DNA of 64,000 nt, taken from the NCBI RefSeq assembly GCF_003477525.1, contig NZ_QUDO01000018.1, forward strand, positions 10,286 to 74,285. The letters run 5' to 3'. A program made the translations under genes and the position numbers. The notes below the pieces were generated by a model, which saw only the letters and a program-made list of their open reading frames with translations, was not told where the DNA came from and made no database searches. The stretch comes from Ruminococcus sp. AF41-9. Lineage in GTDB: Bacteria; Bacillota; Clostridia; Lachnospirales; Lachnospiraceae. Each line of letters opens with the position of its first letter. Position 1 is the first letter of the stretch. Shown one piece after another: positions 1-10,923 of this stretch.

Positions 1-25
1 GAAGACTACTCAGGAGGAGAAAAAG

Positions 26-3000
26 ATGAACAGTAGATGGCAGGCAAACAAAATAGGACTGATCAATTTCTGGTATTATGATGAGCAGGAATTTCCGTTT
101 GTAAAAGGCAGAATGCTTCTCCGTGGTTCCAATGGTTCCGGAAAATCCGTTACCATGCAGAGTGTTGTTCCACTCCTGCTGGATGGAAATATGAGTCCGG
201 AAAGACTGGACCCGTTTGGCTCAAGAGACAGAAAAATGAGCAGTTATCTTCTGGAAGAGAATGACGGACGGGAAGAACGTACCGGCTATTTATACCTTGA
301 ATTTAAGAGACAGGACAGTGAAACATACCTTACGATCGGAATGGGAATCCGTGCGAGAAAGGGGAAACCTCTGGATAAATGGTATTTCAGCCTGACCGAT
401 GGAAGACGGATTGGAAAAGATTTCTTCCTTTATAAAGAGACGGGGGAGAAAATAACTCTGTCAAAAAAAGAGCTGGAAAATCGTATTGGCAGCGGTGGAA
501 GAGTGATCGACAGACAGGCCGATTATATGGAATACGTGAACCGGCAGATTTTTGGCTTTGATACTCCGGAAGAATATAAAGAGATGATCGATCTGCTGAT
601 CCAGTTAAGAACACCGAAACTGTCAAAAGATTTCAAACCGTCAGTGATCAATGATATCCTGAGTGATTCCCTTCAGCCGCTTTCTGATGAGGATCTTCGT
701 CCAATGTCAGAAGCGATTGAAAATATGGATGCAATGAATATGAATCTGAAGAGCAGACGTGAAGCACGTCAGGCAGCAGAGAAAATCAATGTAGTGTTAA
801 AGAAATATAACAAGAAGATGCTGTATGATAAAGCAGTCAGATTTGAACAGGCGAAGTCGAAACTGGAAGAAGCAAAGAATGCAGAAACAGAGCATGAAGA
901 GCGAAAAAATCTCTGCGGCCAGAAAATAGAGGAGCTGGAAACAGAACTTCAGCAGCTGGATGCCAGACATGAATCCATGGAAAAAGAAAAGGAGTCATTG
1001 AGTAAAAGTGATGCAGTTGCGTTGAAAAACAGAGAAGCAGCACTGACTCAGGAAATAGAAAAACAGGAGAAAGATTTAGCAGAGAAAAAGCAGTTTCTGC
1101 AGAAAAAGCAGGAACAATATCAGGATGTAGAAAACCAGATTAAGGAAGAAGAAGACCGAAGATACGAGAAAGAAAAAGAGATGAATGATCTTCTGGAAGA
1201 AATGGAATCAGAAGCTGAGACAATGGCTTTTGAAGAACATTCATTTATGCAGGAAGAACTTCTTAAAAATCAGGAAGAACCTTATAAATTTGATCTGCAT
1301 CAGCAGCAGTTTGAGCATACCAGAGAACAGATTGGAAAAGGTCTGGAGATCCTGTCAGAGACCCGGAAACTGGAACAGAAAAAAGATGAACTTGTACAGC
1401 AGCGGGATCAGCAGACACGTAAAATGGATTCCGCACAGCGCAAAATATCTGAACTGGAAAGTGTACTTGTTCAGGTGGAAAATGAATGGAAAGAAGCATT
1501 ATATCAGTGGAATGGAAACAATCAGGAGTTTACTTTGGACAAAGAATTGCTCCGGGATTTAAGCAATTTTGCAGATTCTTATGGAGAAAGTTCAGACTTT
1601 GCAGTTGTCCGTCAGAAGGTTGCTGATGTATGGATCCATATTAAGACAATGATAGAGACAGCTCTGGAAAAGAGCAGACTGGAAGAAGGAGCGTACCGGA
1701 CAGAAATAGCAGAAGTTCAAAGCGAATTATCTGCGTGGGAAAATCAGAAAGAACCGGAACCGCCGCGGTCAGAAGCTGTGATCAGGAATCGCCGGAGACT
1801 GGATGCGATGAACATTCCATATCAGGAGTTCTACAAAGTAATCGAATTTGGAGCGGAACTGGATGAAACTGCCTGCAGCCGTCTGGAAGAAGCACTGCTT
1901 TGCATGGGAATCCTGGATGCGGTTGTAGTGGAGGAACAGTATAAAGAGCAGGTGCTGCAGTGGGAAAAAGGATGCGAAGACCGTTATCTTTTCGCAGGAA
2001 ACAAACAGGCAGAGAAAAGTCTGCTGGATGTTCTGGAACTTAATGAGGACATGAAGGATATTTTTTCCAGCCAGAGACTGACTAAAATACTGGGAAGTAT
2101 TGCCTACGATACAGATGCTGATATGGCAGTTCTGCCGGATGGAACTTACCGTATGGGCGTTCTTACCGGAACCATTACAGGGGAGCATGAAGCAGGATTT
2201 CTCGGACAGAAAGCAAGAGAAAGACAGAGACTTGCGAAGATAGAAGAATGCAGAAAACAGATATCTGAACTGGAAGAAAAGCTTCAGCAGTGTGAAAAAG
2301 AGCAGCAGAATCTGTCAGAGAGAAAGGAAACTCTGCAGAAAGAATATGAAAATCTGCCAACAGATATTGATCTGCGTGAAGCTCTTCATATGCTGCGGGA
2401 ACAGGAAAATGAATTAAAACTGTTAAAGAATGAAAATGACAGACTGGAAACCGCATTAAGAGATGTGATTGAAGTACTTAAGGAAAAAAAGAAAGAAGTA
2501 CTGACAATTGCGGAAGCACTTTATCTGGACTGTTCCTATACTGTTTTCAAAGATGCAAAGACAGCAGCAGAAGAATATGGAAAACATCTTGTGGGATTAA
2601 AAGCAGCTCATGAGATGCTGCTTCGAAGTATAGGATATCTGTCTGCTTCAAGAGAAAGACTGGAGGATCTGGACGCAGATATGGATCAGATCCGCTATGA
2701 TCTTGGATCACTTCAAAGAGAACTGGCAGGAAAGACAGAAGAAAAGCATTCTATTGAGGAGCAGTTAAGACTGACAGATTATGAGGAAATCAAAGAGCGC
2801 CTGGATGCATGTATTTCCTGGCTTCGCGCATATCCTGATAAATTACAGGAAACAGTGAGCAGCAAGACTCAGAAACAGGAAGAAATGAAGCAGATGGCTG
2901 TGAAACTGGAAGATGACAGGAAGAAAATCCAGGTTTACGAAGAGAAGACAAAATATTATTCCAGATGTTATGAAGCGGAATATGCTTTAAATTATATAGA

Positions 3001-4132
3001 ATTTCCGGATGAACTTCAAAAGGATGTCGGACACATCAGGGCTTATCTGGAAGCTGAAGGAAAGACTCTTAATAAGGATACGATCATCAACAATTTAAAC
3101 AGCGTTTATTTTGAAAACAGAGGATTTCTGGTAGATTATCAGTTGATGCAGAATGAATTATTTGAGGATCTGGAGGAGGAAAAAGCAGATGAATTTACTC
3201 CTAAGAGACTGGATATTTCCGCCCGTTATCAGGGGGTAAAGATTTCATTTGCAAGTCTTCTGATTCATTTGGAGGAAGACATCAGAGAGCTGGAAAATCT
3301 GATCAAAGATGGAGACCGCGAGCTTTTTGAGGACATTCTTGCCAACACAGTAAGCCGCAAGATCCGTGGAAAAATTAACTCTTCCATTACCTGGGTACAG
3401 AAAATGAATTCACTGATGAATGGAATGAATACCTCAAGCGGTTTGAAACTCAGTTTAAGATGGAGAAGCAAAACAGCAGAGCAGGAAGACCAGCTGGATA
3501 CCAAAGAACTGGTAGAATTATTGAAGAAAGATTACCGACTGATGAGCGAAGAGGAAGCTTCCCGTCTTTCAGCGCATTTCCGTTCCAAAGTAGATGAGGC
3601 ACGCAGAAATGCAAGAGACAGTGCAGGGATGGTATCATTCTATCAGATTATGAAGGATACGCTGGATTACAGAAAGTGGTTTGAATTTCAGTTGTTCTGC
3701 CAGAAGAGTGGTGAGCGTCAGAAAGAACTGACAAACAGTGTGTTTGGCACATTCAGCGGTGGGGAAAAAGCGATGTCTATGTATGTGCCGCTGTTCTCAG
3801 CAGTCGTTGCAAAGTATCAGGGCGGCAGAGAAGATGCTCCGAGACTGATTTCGTTGGATGAGGCTTTTGCAGGAGTTGATAATAAAAATATCCGGGATAT
3901 GTTCCGTCTTATGACAGAATTTCAATTTGATTTTATTATCAATTCTCAGGTGCTCTGGGGAGACTGCGATACACTGGATGCACTTGCCATCTATCAGTTG
4001 ATCCGTCCGGAAAATGCGAAATTTGTTACTGTAATGCCATATCTCTGGAATGGTCATAAGAAAGAACTGATGGAAGATGAGGAAAATGTAGAAAAGAGAG
4101 GAACAGAGATTGAGCAGGCAGCAGGAATCTGA
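26..4132 (+). CDS. jetC: Wadjet type II JetC, SMC/MukB-like ATPase (TIGR02680-type)
   Basis: This is a 1368-residue SMC-like ATPase. Walker A is GSNGSGKS at residues 34-41, a very long Glu/Lys/Gln-rich coiled coil runs from about 270 to 1130, an ABC signature FSGGEK lies near 1243-1248, and Walker B LISLDE is at 1274-1279. In type II Wadjet systems this protein forms the SMC-like motor that recognises and extrudes small circular DNA, which the partner JetD then cleaves. The ATG is preceded by AGGAGGA at a good distance. The gene overlaps the next one, which carries the matching JetD-type nuclease. Upstream jetA/jetB genes are expected but lie outside the window. The family call rests on architecture and neighbour; other SbcC/MukB-like ATPases are the only alternative. 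Confidence 0.88.
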   Translation: MNSRWQANKIGLINFWYYDEQEFPFVKGRMLLRGSNGSGKSVTMQSVVPLLLDGNMSPERLDPFGSRDRKMSSYLLEENDGREERTGYLYLEFKRQDSETYLTIGMGIRARKGKPLDKWYFSLTDGRRIGKDFFLYKETGEKITLSKKELENRIGSGGRVIDRQADYMEYVNRQIFGFDTPEEYKEMIDLLIQLRTPKLSKDFKPSVINDILSDSLQPLSDEDLRPMSEAIENMDAMNMNLKSRREARQAAEKINVVLKKYNKKMLYDKAVRFEQAKSKLEEAKNAETEHEERKNLCGQKIEELETELQQLDARHESMEKEKESLSKSDAVALKNREAALTQEIEKQEKDLAEKKQFLQKKQEQYQDVENQIKEEEDRRYEKEKEMNDLLEEMESEAETMAFEEHSFMQEELLKNQEEPYKFDLHQQQFEHTREQIGKGLEILSETRKLEQKKDELVQQRDQQTRKMDSAQRKISELESVLVQVENEWKEALYQWNGNNQEFTLDKELLRDLSNFADSYGESSDFAVVRQKVADVWIHIKTMIETALEKSRLEEGAYRTEIAEVQSELSAWENQKEPEPPRSEAVIRNRRRLDAMNIPYQEFYKVIEFGAELDETACSRLEEALLCMGILDAVVVEEQYKEQVLQWEKGCEDRYLFAGNKQAEKSLLDVLELNEDMKDIFSSQRLTKILGSIAYDTDADMAVLPDGTYRMGVLTGTITGEHEAGFLGQKARERQRLAKIEECRKQISELEEKLQQCEKEQQNLSERKETLQKEYENLPTDIDLREALHMLREQENELKLLKNENDRLETALRDVIEVLKEKKKEVLTIAEALYLDCSYTVFKDAKTAAEEYGKHLVGLKAAHEMLLRSIGYLSASRERLEDLDADMDQIRYDLGSLQRELAGKTEEKHSIEEQLRLTDYEEIKERLDACISWLRAYPDKLQETVSSKTQKQEEMKQMAVKLEDDRKKIQVYEEKTKYYSRCYEAEYALNYIEFPDELQKDVGHIRAYLEAEGKTLNKDTIINNLNSVYFENRGFLVDYQLMQNELFEDLEEEKADEFTPKRLDISARYQGVKISFASLLIHLEEDIRELENLIKDGDRELFEDILANTVSRKIRGKINSSITWVQKMNSLMNGMNTSSGLKLSLRWRSKTAEQEDQLDTKELVELLKKDYRLMSEEEASRLSAHFRSKVDEARRNARDSAGMVSFYQIMKDTLDYRKWFEFQLFCQKSGERQKELTNSVFGTFSGGEKAMSMYVPLFSAVVAKYQGGREDAPRLISLDEAFAGVDNKNIRDMFRLMTEFQFDFIINSQVLWGDCDTLDALAIYQLIRPENAKFVTVMPYLWNGHKKELMEDEENVEKRGTEIEQAAGI

Positions 4133-5411
4133 GCTGGCGAAAGAGTGTGTAGAATATTTTCGACAGAACTCGGTGTGGGAAAAAGTTCTGAAAGGATTTC
4201 GTGAGAAATATTTTTCCTACGGGAGATTTGCCGGAAGTATTGTCCTCAGGAATCCATCATTGGAAGAGATTGAAGAATTGGAAGGCTTCTTTGGAAAAAA
4301 CTTTCACCGCCAGAAAAGTGTTTCCATATCTGCTGAAAAATTTCAGAAAGTATTAGAAAACAGCCGCTATAAAGAAATCACACCAGATATGCTGCTGGAG
4401 AGTTACTTTGGACAGCCATTGCGTGGAAAACAGGAAGAAAAACTGTTAAAAGAGCAGAAAAGGCAGGAGCTGCTACGGCGTGTCAGCGGTGATTATGAGG
4501 GAACACCGGCACAGGCAGAGATGGAATATATTTTGCAGATGCTGAAAGGAAATAACAGGGAAGATTTTGCGGAACTGGAACAGCAGTTGAGATTATCGGC
4601 AGAGATATTCAACAGGCTCCCATACAGGAAAGAGCAGAAGATATACCTGGCAGTTTTTGCAGCAATGCTGACTGGGAATCCGCATGCCTTTGACCAGGGA
4701 ACTGAGGGAGGCAGAATACTTTATCAGATGGTTGAGAGAAATCTGGAACTGCGAAATTTAACAGTATCTGAAACAGAAATATTTGCGGCATATAAGAGGC
4801 AGAAAAGCTATCTTGCAGCAGGAATTCTTCTGGATGACGTGTCGAATTATGCAATGCTGTGTAATGTAGAGGCAGTCAAAAAAGATGGCAGTATTCATCG
4901 GGGAATGGATGGATTTCTGAAAGAAAACGATATGATCCAGGTTCCTCTTGCAGTGATCGCAGACTGGAAAGAAGTGAGATGTCGGCAGCAGAAAATCTAT
5001 ATTGTGGAAAATCCATCTGTTTTTGCGATGCTGTGTGGAAAGACAGAGCAGGGACAGATGGATACTCTGTGCTCCTGCATGTGTATGAACGGCCAGCCAC
5101 GACTCGCAGGTCTGATGATCCTTGATCTTCTGGCAGAATCAGGAACGACCATTTATTATTCTGGTGATCTGGATCCCGAGGGCATTCTGATTGCACAAAA
5201 ACTGGCGGATTATTATAAGGAAAAGTTTTATTTCTGGCATATGGATGTAGAAGACTATGAGAAATGCAGATCAGAGGAAACCATTTCCGACAGGAGAATG
5301 AAGATTTTGGATAAGATCACAGATGCCAGACTGATTCCGGTAGTGAATCAGATAAGAAAGTACAAAACTGCCGGGTATCAGGAAATGGTTTTTAGCGATA
5401 ACATTTATTAG
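4110..5411 (+). CDS. jetD: Wadjet type II JetD, TOPRIM nuclease subunit (TIGR02679-type)
   Basis: This 433-residue protein ends in a TOPRIM-like (DUF2399) segment with the acidic pair in SGDLDPEG at about residues 351-358, and an upstream Val-Glu-Asn-Pro motif near 302 (YIVENPSVF) typical of the topoisomerase VI A-like fold. In Wadjet, JetD is the metal-dependent nuclease that cuts plasmids delivered by the JetABC motor. I chose the TTG start at 4110 because GAGAGGAA lies 8-15 bases upstream and it gives a 23-base overlap with jetC, implying translational coupling. A strong terminator follows, so this is the last gene of the operon. Confidence 0.85.
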   Translation: MSRQQESELAKECVEYFRQNSVWEKVLKGFREKYFSYGRFAGSIVLRNPSLEEIEELEGFFGKNFHRQKSVSISAEKFQKVLENSRYKEITPDMLLESYFGQPLRGKQEEKLLKEQKRQELLRRVSGDYEGTPAQAEMEYILQMLKGNNREDFAELEQQLRLSAEIFNRLPYRKEQKIYLAVFAAMLTGNPHAFDQGTEGGRILYQMVERNLELRNLTVSETEIFAAYKRQKSYLAAGILLDDVSNYAMLCNVEAVKKDGSIHRGMDGFLKENDMIQVPLAVIADWKEVRCRQQKIYIVENPSVFAMLCGKTEQGQMDTLCSCMCMNGQPRLAGLMILDLLAESGTTIYYSGDLDPEGILIAQKLADYYKEKFYFWHMDVEDYEKCRSEETISDRRMKILDKITDARLIPVVNQIRKYKTAGYQEMVFSDNIY

Positions 5412-5465
5412 ATGCGTTGAAATAGCAAGATTAGTAAATATAATTACAGAATGAAAAGTATAAGA

Positions 5466-5503
5466 AACCTTGTTTCAGAAATTTTTCTGAAACAGGTTTT
5501 TTT
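5466..5503 (+). terminator. Rho-independent terminator of the Wadjet operon
   Basis: The arms TGTTTCAGAAA and TTTCTGAAACA form a perfect stem, extended by AACC/GGTT with one bulge, and are followed by a run of seven T. It ends the jetC-jetD transcript. Confidence 0.85.
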
Positions 5504-5585
5504 GCATCAATTTGGAATATATGTTATGGTAATATTAAAAGTGAGATAAAGTCATAGGATAATAAATTTTAAAATAAGAAGAATA

Positions 5586-7088
5586 TTGGTGATTGAAAAT
5601 ATGCTGGAAAAAATTATAGAGCTTACAAATGAATATATAGAGAGTATGCCGAAAAAAGAACGCAAAAAATATGGACAGTTTTTTACCAGTATGGAAACTG
5701 CTCGTTTTATGGCTGGATTATATAATATTAACGAAAAAAAGAGCAAAGTAAGTGTACTTGATGCAGGAGCTGGTTCAGGTATATTATCGTGTGCTTTTAT
5801 TGAACGACTGGAAACAATAGATTCCATTCAGGAGATTGAACTCACCTGTTATGAGAATGATGAAAATGTATTGCCATTGCTGAAATGTAATTTGGAATAT
5901 TGCAAAGAAAAGACAAAGAAAAAGCTTACGGTTCATATAATTGAAGATAATTATATTCTGAGTCAATATCTGGATTTTAACCATATGTTTGGTGGCAGCG
6001 CAGAGCCTGAGAAATATGATTTTGTGATTGGAAATCCACCATATATGAAAATATCAAAAGATGCACCAGAGGCAGCTGCGATGCCGGGAGTATGTTACGG
6101 CGCGCCAAATTTATACTTCATTTTTGCATCTATGAGATTATTTAACTTATGCGAAAATGGGGAGATGGTGTACATTATTCCGAGATCATGGACATCAGGA
6201 GCGTATTTTAAACGGTTTCGGGAATATTTTCTGACAGAGGGAAAATTGGAACATATTCATCTTTTTGTCAGTCGAAGTAAGGTTTTTGACAAGGAAAGTG
6301 TATTACAGGAAACAATTATTATTAAAGTAAAGAAAACAACTGAAAAACCAGAAACAGTTACGATTACATCTTCGAAATCAAATAGTGATTTTGACGAGTT
6401 AACATCATTGACAGTTCCGTATGATTTGGTTGTAGCTGGTTCAGATTATTATGTTTACCTTGTGACAGATGAAAATGAAGTGGAAGTATTGAGAAAACTG
6501 CATAAATTTGATAAAACACTTCCGGAAATCGGTGTAAAAATGAAAACAGGATTAACTGTAGATTTCCGTAATCGTGAGATTTTGAGGGATGAAGAGGAAG
6601 AAGGGGCAATACCTTTATTCTATTCACAGCATATAAAACAAGGAAAAGTAGTATTTCCAATACAGAAAGAACATGAATATGTGGTGACCGATCAACGTGG
6701 GTTGATGCAGGATAATAAAAATTATCTGTTTGTGAAACGCTTTACAGCAAAAGAAGAACCGAGAAGACTGCAGTGTGGGGTGTATCTGGCAAAAGAATTT
6801 CCACAGTACAAAAAGATAAGCACTCAAAATAAGATTAATTTTGTGGATGGAGTTCTGACAGAAATGTCGGAATGCATGGTGTATGGATTGTATGTGTTGT
6901 TCAATTCTACATTGTATGATGAATATTATCGTATTTTAAATGGTTCCACACAGGTTAATTCTACAGAGATTAATGCAATGCCTGTACCGGATTTGGAGGC
7001 AATTCAGGAAATGGGCAGAAAAATGATCAAGAGCAGAGATTATTCAGAAGCAAATTGTGATTTGATATTGGAGGGATACTGTGACTGA
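5586..7088 (+). CDS. Type II adenine-N6 DNA methyltransferase, BsuBI/PstI-type
   Basis: This SAM-dependent DNA methylase has motif I as DAGAGSG (about residues 59-65) and the catalytic NPPY motif at about 150-153, the hallmark of N6-adenine methylases. The C-terminal half is the target recognition region. The next gene, overlapping by 8 bases, is a BsuBI/PstI-family nuclease, so this is inferred to protect a CTGCAG-like site. The start is uncertain: TTG 5586, GTG 5589 (AAGAAG just upstream) and ATG 5601 are all possible. Local base composition is AT-richer than the metabolic genes to the right, which fits acquisition in a defence island. Confidence 0.85.
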   Translation: MVIENMLEKIIELTNEYIESMPKKERKKYGQFFTSMETARFMAGLYNINEKKSKVSVLDAGAGSGILSCAFIERLETIDSIQEIELTCYENDENVLPLLKCNLEYCKEKTKKKLTVHIIEDNYILSQYLDFNHMFGGSAEPEKYDFVIGNPPYMKISKDAPEAAAMPGVCYGAPNLYFIFASMRLFNLCENGEMVYIIPRSWTSGAYFKRFREYFLTEGKLEHIHLFVSRSKVFDKESVLQETIIIKVKKTTEKPETVTITSSKSNSDFDELTSLTVPYDLVVAGSDYYVYLVTDENEVEVLRKLHKFDKTLPEIGVKMKTGLTVDFRNREILRDEEEEGAIPLFYSQHIKQGKVVFPIQKEHEYVVTDQRGLMQDNKNYLFVKRFTAKEEPRRLQCGVYLAKEFPQYKKISTQNKINFVDGVLTEMSECMVYGLYVLFNSTLYDEYYRILNGSTQVNSTEINAMPVPDLEAIQEMGRKMIKSRDYSEANCDLILEGYCD

Positions 7089-8001
7089 TAAGATAGAAGA
7101 GGCAAGAGAATTTTTGAAAGCTGTAGGTATGCCGAAAGCACAGCTGACTGATATATGTTGCTATGTGATTCTGGCAATGGCGGGAATGAAACCAGATATG
7201 TTCTGGAGTGAAGCAAGCAATGAATGGATTCGTATTCATGATATCATTTAATTTGTCAATACATTTTATGGTGTTACTTATGCTGAGAACAGCAGAGAAA
7301 CATTTAGAAAACAGGCTCTGCACAGATTTCGTACAGCAGCCTTGATTGAGGATAATGGAAAAGCAACCAACAGTCCAAATTATCGATACAGACTGACAGA
7401 AGAAACTGTACAGGTTTTGAGGACTATGCAGACGCCAGACTGGGAGACATCTGTAAAAAGATTTACTCATTATCATGAAAAGCTAATTGATATATATGCT
7501 TCCAAAAAGAAAATGACAATGATGCCGGTAAATATAAATGGTAAAGATTTCAAGTTTTCTGCCGGTAAACATAATGAACTTCAGAAAGCTATTATTGAAG
7601 AATTTGCACCAAGATTTGCACCGCATTCTGAATGCTTATATGTTGGGGATACAATAGAAAAAGACCTGGTAAAGAATGTAGAAAAATTGCAAGAACTGGG
7701 ATTTGAAATTACGCTTCATGATAAGATGCCAGATGTAGTGTTATATCGTGAGGACAAGAACTGGATCTATTTTGTTGAGTCGGTAACATCAGTAGGACCA
7801 ATGGATCCGAAACGTATATTGGAAATTACAGAGATGACGAAAGACATTACGGCGGGAAAAATATTTGTAACAGCATTTCTGGATTTTAAGACATATAAGC
7901 GGTTTGCAGAGGAGCTTGCATGGGAAACAGAGGTTTGGATTGCTGAACTGCCGGAGCATATGATCCATTTGAATGGTGATCGGTTTATGGGACCGAGATA
8001 A
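7081..8001 (+). pseudogene. BsuBI/PstI-family restriction endonuclease, interrupted by a nonsense codon
   Basis: A GTG start at 7081 behind GGAGGG opens a frame that continues to 8001 with one in-frame TAA at 7249-7251. Both sides match the expected domain layout: an N-terminal winged-helix-like part (7081-7480) and a C-terminal PD-(D/E)XK nuclease part with MPDVVLY and FVESVTSVGPM. The stop is best explained by a GAA to TAA change before FVNTFYG. The downstream part alone (from TTG 7342) keeps the catalytic core but lacks the first 87 codons. The cognate methylase upstream is intact, so loss of the nuclease would be tolerated. Readthrough or reinitiation is possible but not shown. Confidence 0.82.
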
Positions 8002-8009
8002 TAAGCGAA

Positions 8010-8138
8010 ATGCTTAACGAGCAGTATGGAGATGGATTTGCAGAATTTTTGCTGTATTTGGTATTGCCTGATGAAAGATATAGTGGTAATAATATAAAAA
8101 TAAAGAACACACTTACAAAAGCGGAGGTATCTCATTGA
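8010..8138 (+). CDS. Small ORF, possible C-terminal remnant
   Basis: A 42-codon frame from ATG 8010 ends in a TGA that overlaps the TTG start of the helicase (TTGA). Its first residues, QYGDGFAEFL, closely resemble the end of the DUF4869-type protein at 11206-11649 (QYGDGVTEFL), and the DNA is similar there as well. It has no clear ribosome site. It may be a leftover C-terminus of a related gene or a short leader for the helicase; I do not know its function. Confidence 0.3.
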   Translation: MLNEQYGDGFAEFLLYLVLPDERYSGNNIKIKNTLTKAEVSH

Positions 8139-10878
8139 TAAATACCAGAAGAAACATGATTATTGTAAAAGGCGTGATCAGAACATCTCAAATCAAGTTC
8201 TGCCAGTATAATCCTGATACACGGAAAATGGATATTGTTTTTTCAGATGATAAAAAATATTCGTATTCTTATTCAAACGTAGAATACCTGAAAGATCCTG
8301 AAATACTTACACCTGAATTATATCATATCAGAAAGGGAGAAAGAGACTTATTCAACATAGAAGCAATTTATCGTTTTTTTGGAGAAAATGATACTTACTA
8401 TCATATCTGTTTTCAGAATAAAAGCGAAAGAGACTATCGGGAGAGTGAACTGGAGATTTTCAGATCCTGTCTCAGTGAGAAAAGTGCGGGAGATGTGTGG
8501 GAATATTTCAGACAGGTTGCGAATTTAAGTGAAATGAGAAATGAGGAATCCGGGGAGAAATTACTTGTCCGAAAATTTGAGAAACTGCCTTTTGTAGATG
8601 AGAAATCTGTACTTGCAAAATATTTAAATCCTGACAGGAAAGAAAATGAAGAAAAAAAAGAAGACTGGATACCGATTTTTCCTTTTGGTTGTAATAACAG
8701 CCAGTATAAAGCGGTCAAGAGAGCAATGGAGAATCAGATCAGTGTGATTCAGGGACCTCCGGGAACTGGAAAAACGCAGACAATCTTAAATATCATTGCA
8801 AATATACTGATGCAGGGAAAAAGCGTTCAGGTAGTTTCAAATAATAATTCAGCAACGGACAATGTATATGAAAAACTGGCATCACCGAAATATGGAATGG
8901 GTTTTCTTGTGGCAGCATTGGGAAATTCTAAAAATAAACAGACATTTATACAACAACAGAATGGTTGTTATCCAGATTTAAGTACATGGAGGTTGGAGAC
9001 TGACCCAAATGATTTAAAAGAAGAAATTTTTAAAAAATCAAAAGAATTAAAAACAGTTTTTGATAAAAAAGAAAGATTATCTGACTTAAGACAGGAATAT
9101 TCACAGATGATGACAGAGCTGGAGTATTTTAGACAGTATATAGAAGAGTCGGATGTAGATACGGATGTTTCCATATCCAGAAGAAAGCTGACCTCAAAAC
9201 GTTGGATGGAAATCTGGCGGGAATGTCAGTTCCTTTCAGAAAGAAAAGGGAAAATAGGACTATTGTTTATATTGAGACATTTGATTGTATATGGAATTAC
9301 AGGTCCGAAATTTTTCAGACAGGATATGGAAAAAATTATTACTTCATTGCAGGCGAAATATTATCAGGCCAGAGAGGAGGAACTTCTAAAAGAAATAGAA
9401 GAAACAGAGAGATTCCTGAATTCATCAAATGAAAATTTAATGAATGATTTATGTAAACAGTCAATGATTTTGCTGAAGGGAAAACTGGCGGAAAAGTATG
9501 GCAACAGAGAAAAGCGTAAAGTTTTTGAAAAAGATGATTTATTTCACGAACCATACCTGTTTCTGGATGAATACCCGATTACATTAAGTACAACTTTTTC
9601 TTCCCGCAACAGTCTGGGAAATGGAAACGTTATGTATGATTATCTGATTATGGATGAAGCGTCACAGGTAGACGTTGCCACCGGTGCGCTGGCACTTTCG
9701 GGAGCAAAAAATGCGATTATTGTAGGAGATACAAAGCAATTGCCAAATATAGTACCGGGAGAAGCAAGGGCAAAAGCAGAAGAAATTTTCGGGCAGTTTC
9801 ATATTTCAGAAGGATACCAGTTTACGAGAAGTTTTTTGCAGTCAGTATTGGATGTGCTTCCGGATGTGACGCAGACTTTACTGCGTGAACATTACAGGTG
9901 CCATCCGAAGATTATCAATTTTTGTAATCAGAAATTTTATCGTGGCGAATTGCTGATCATGACAGAAGACAGAGGCGAATCAGATGTTTTGCATGCAATA
10001 AAACGGTTCCGGGAAATCATGCCCGTGAACATTACAGTCAACGACAGATTGATGTGATAAAAAAAGAGATATTGTCACAATATGACTCAGATAAAAAAGA
10101 AACAGGGATTATAAGTCCGTATCGAGATCAGGTGAATGCAATTCAAAAAGAAATTCCGGATGTGGAAACTGCAACTGTGCATAAATTTCAGGGAAAAGAG
10201 AAAGACACGATTATTATTTCTACAGTGGATGATATGATTTCAGATTTTGCGGATGATCCATATCTGATCAATGTAGCAGTATCGAGGGCAAAAAAGAGAC
10301 TGATACTGGTTATGACAGGAAATGAGCAGACACAGGAACGAAATATCACAGATCTTATGAAATATATTCAGTATAATAATTTTCAGGTTACAGACAGCAA
10401 AATTTATTCTATTTTTGATTATCTTTACGGTCAGTATACAAAGGAACGAACCGAATATATGAAGAAACATAAAAGGAAGTTTCCGATGCTTTCAGAGGAT
10501 CTGGCATATTATACATTAATGGAAAAGATATTAAACCAGGATGAATATGCCAGTTTAAATGTTCTGAGTCATTTTCCTCTGAATATGCTGATCAGAAATC
10601 CGGATTTGTTAGAGGAAAGAGAGTGCCGGTATGCGATGAATCCTGCTACACATATTGATTTTCTTATCTATAACAGAATCAGTAAAAAACCTGTTATGGC
10701 ACTGGAAATTGATGGATACCAGTATCACAGAAAAGGAACGCAACAGGCAGAACGAGATCAGCTAAAAAATCATATATTGGAAGTGTATGGGATTCCTCTG
10801 TTAAGGCTAAGTACGAATGGAAGTGGGGAAGAAGAGAGAATAAAAGAAACACTGGATAAACAGTTATTTGGCTCGTGA
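8135..10878 (+). pseudogene. SF1 helicase with C-terminal DUF2726 (Vsr-like) nuclease domain, frameshifted
   Basis: The first frame (8135-10057, TTG start, GGAGG 7 bases upstream) holds a Walker A GPPGTGKT at residues 207-214 and Walker B DEASQ at 507-511. The second frame (to 10878) holds helicase motifs V and VI (KFQGKEKD, NVAVSRAKKR) and a DUF2726-like nuclease fold with an Asp, an ExD (ALEIDG) and a conserved Arg (LLRLS). The two halves join smoothly if one A is restored in the AAAA run at 10000-10003, reading KTVPGNHAREHYSQRQ across the join. The intact protein would be about 914 residues. Such helicase-nuclease fusions occur in defence islands, and placement behind an R-M pair suggests a role against foreign DNA, but the exact system is unknown. 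Confidence 0.78.
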
Positions 10879-10923
10879 CAGAATTAGAGGCAGAAGTAAG
10901 AGTATGATATATGAGGTGTAAAA

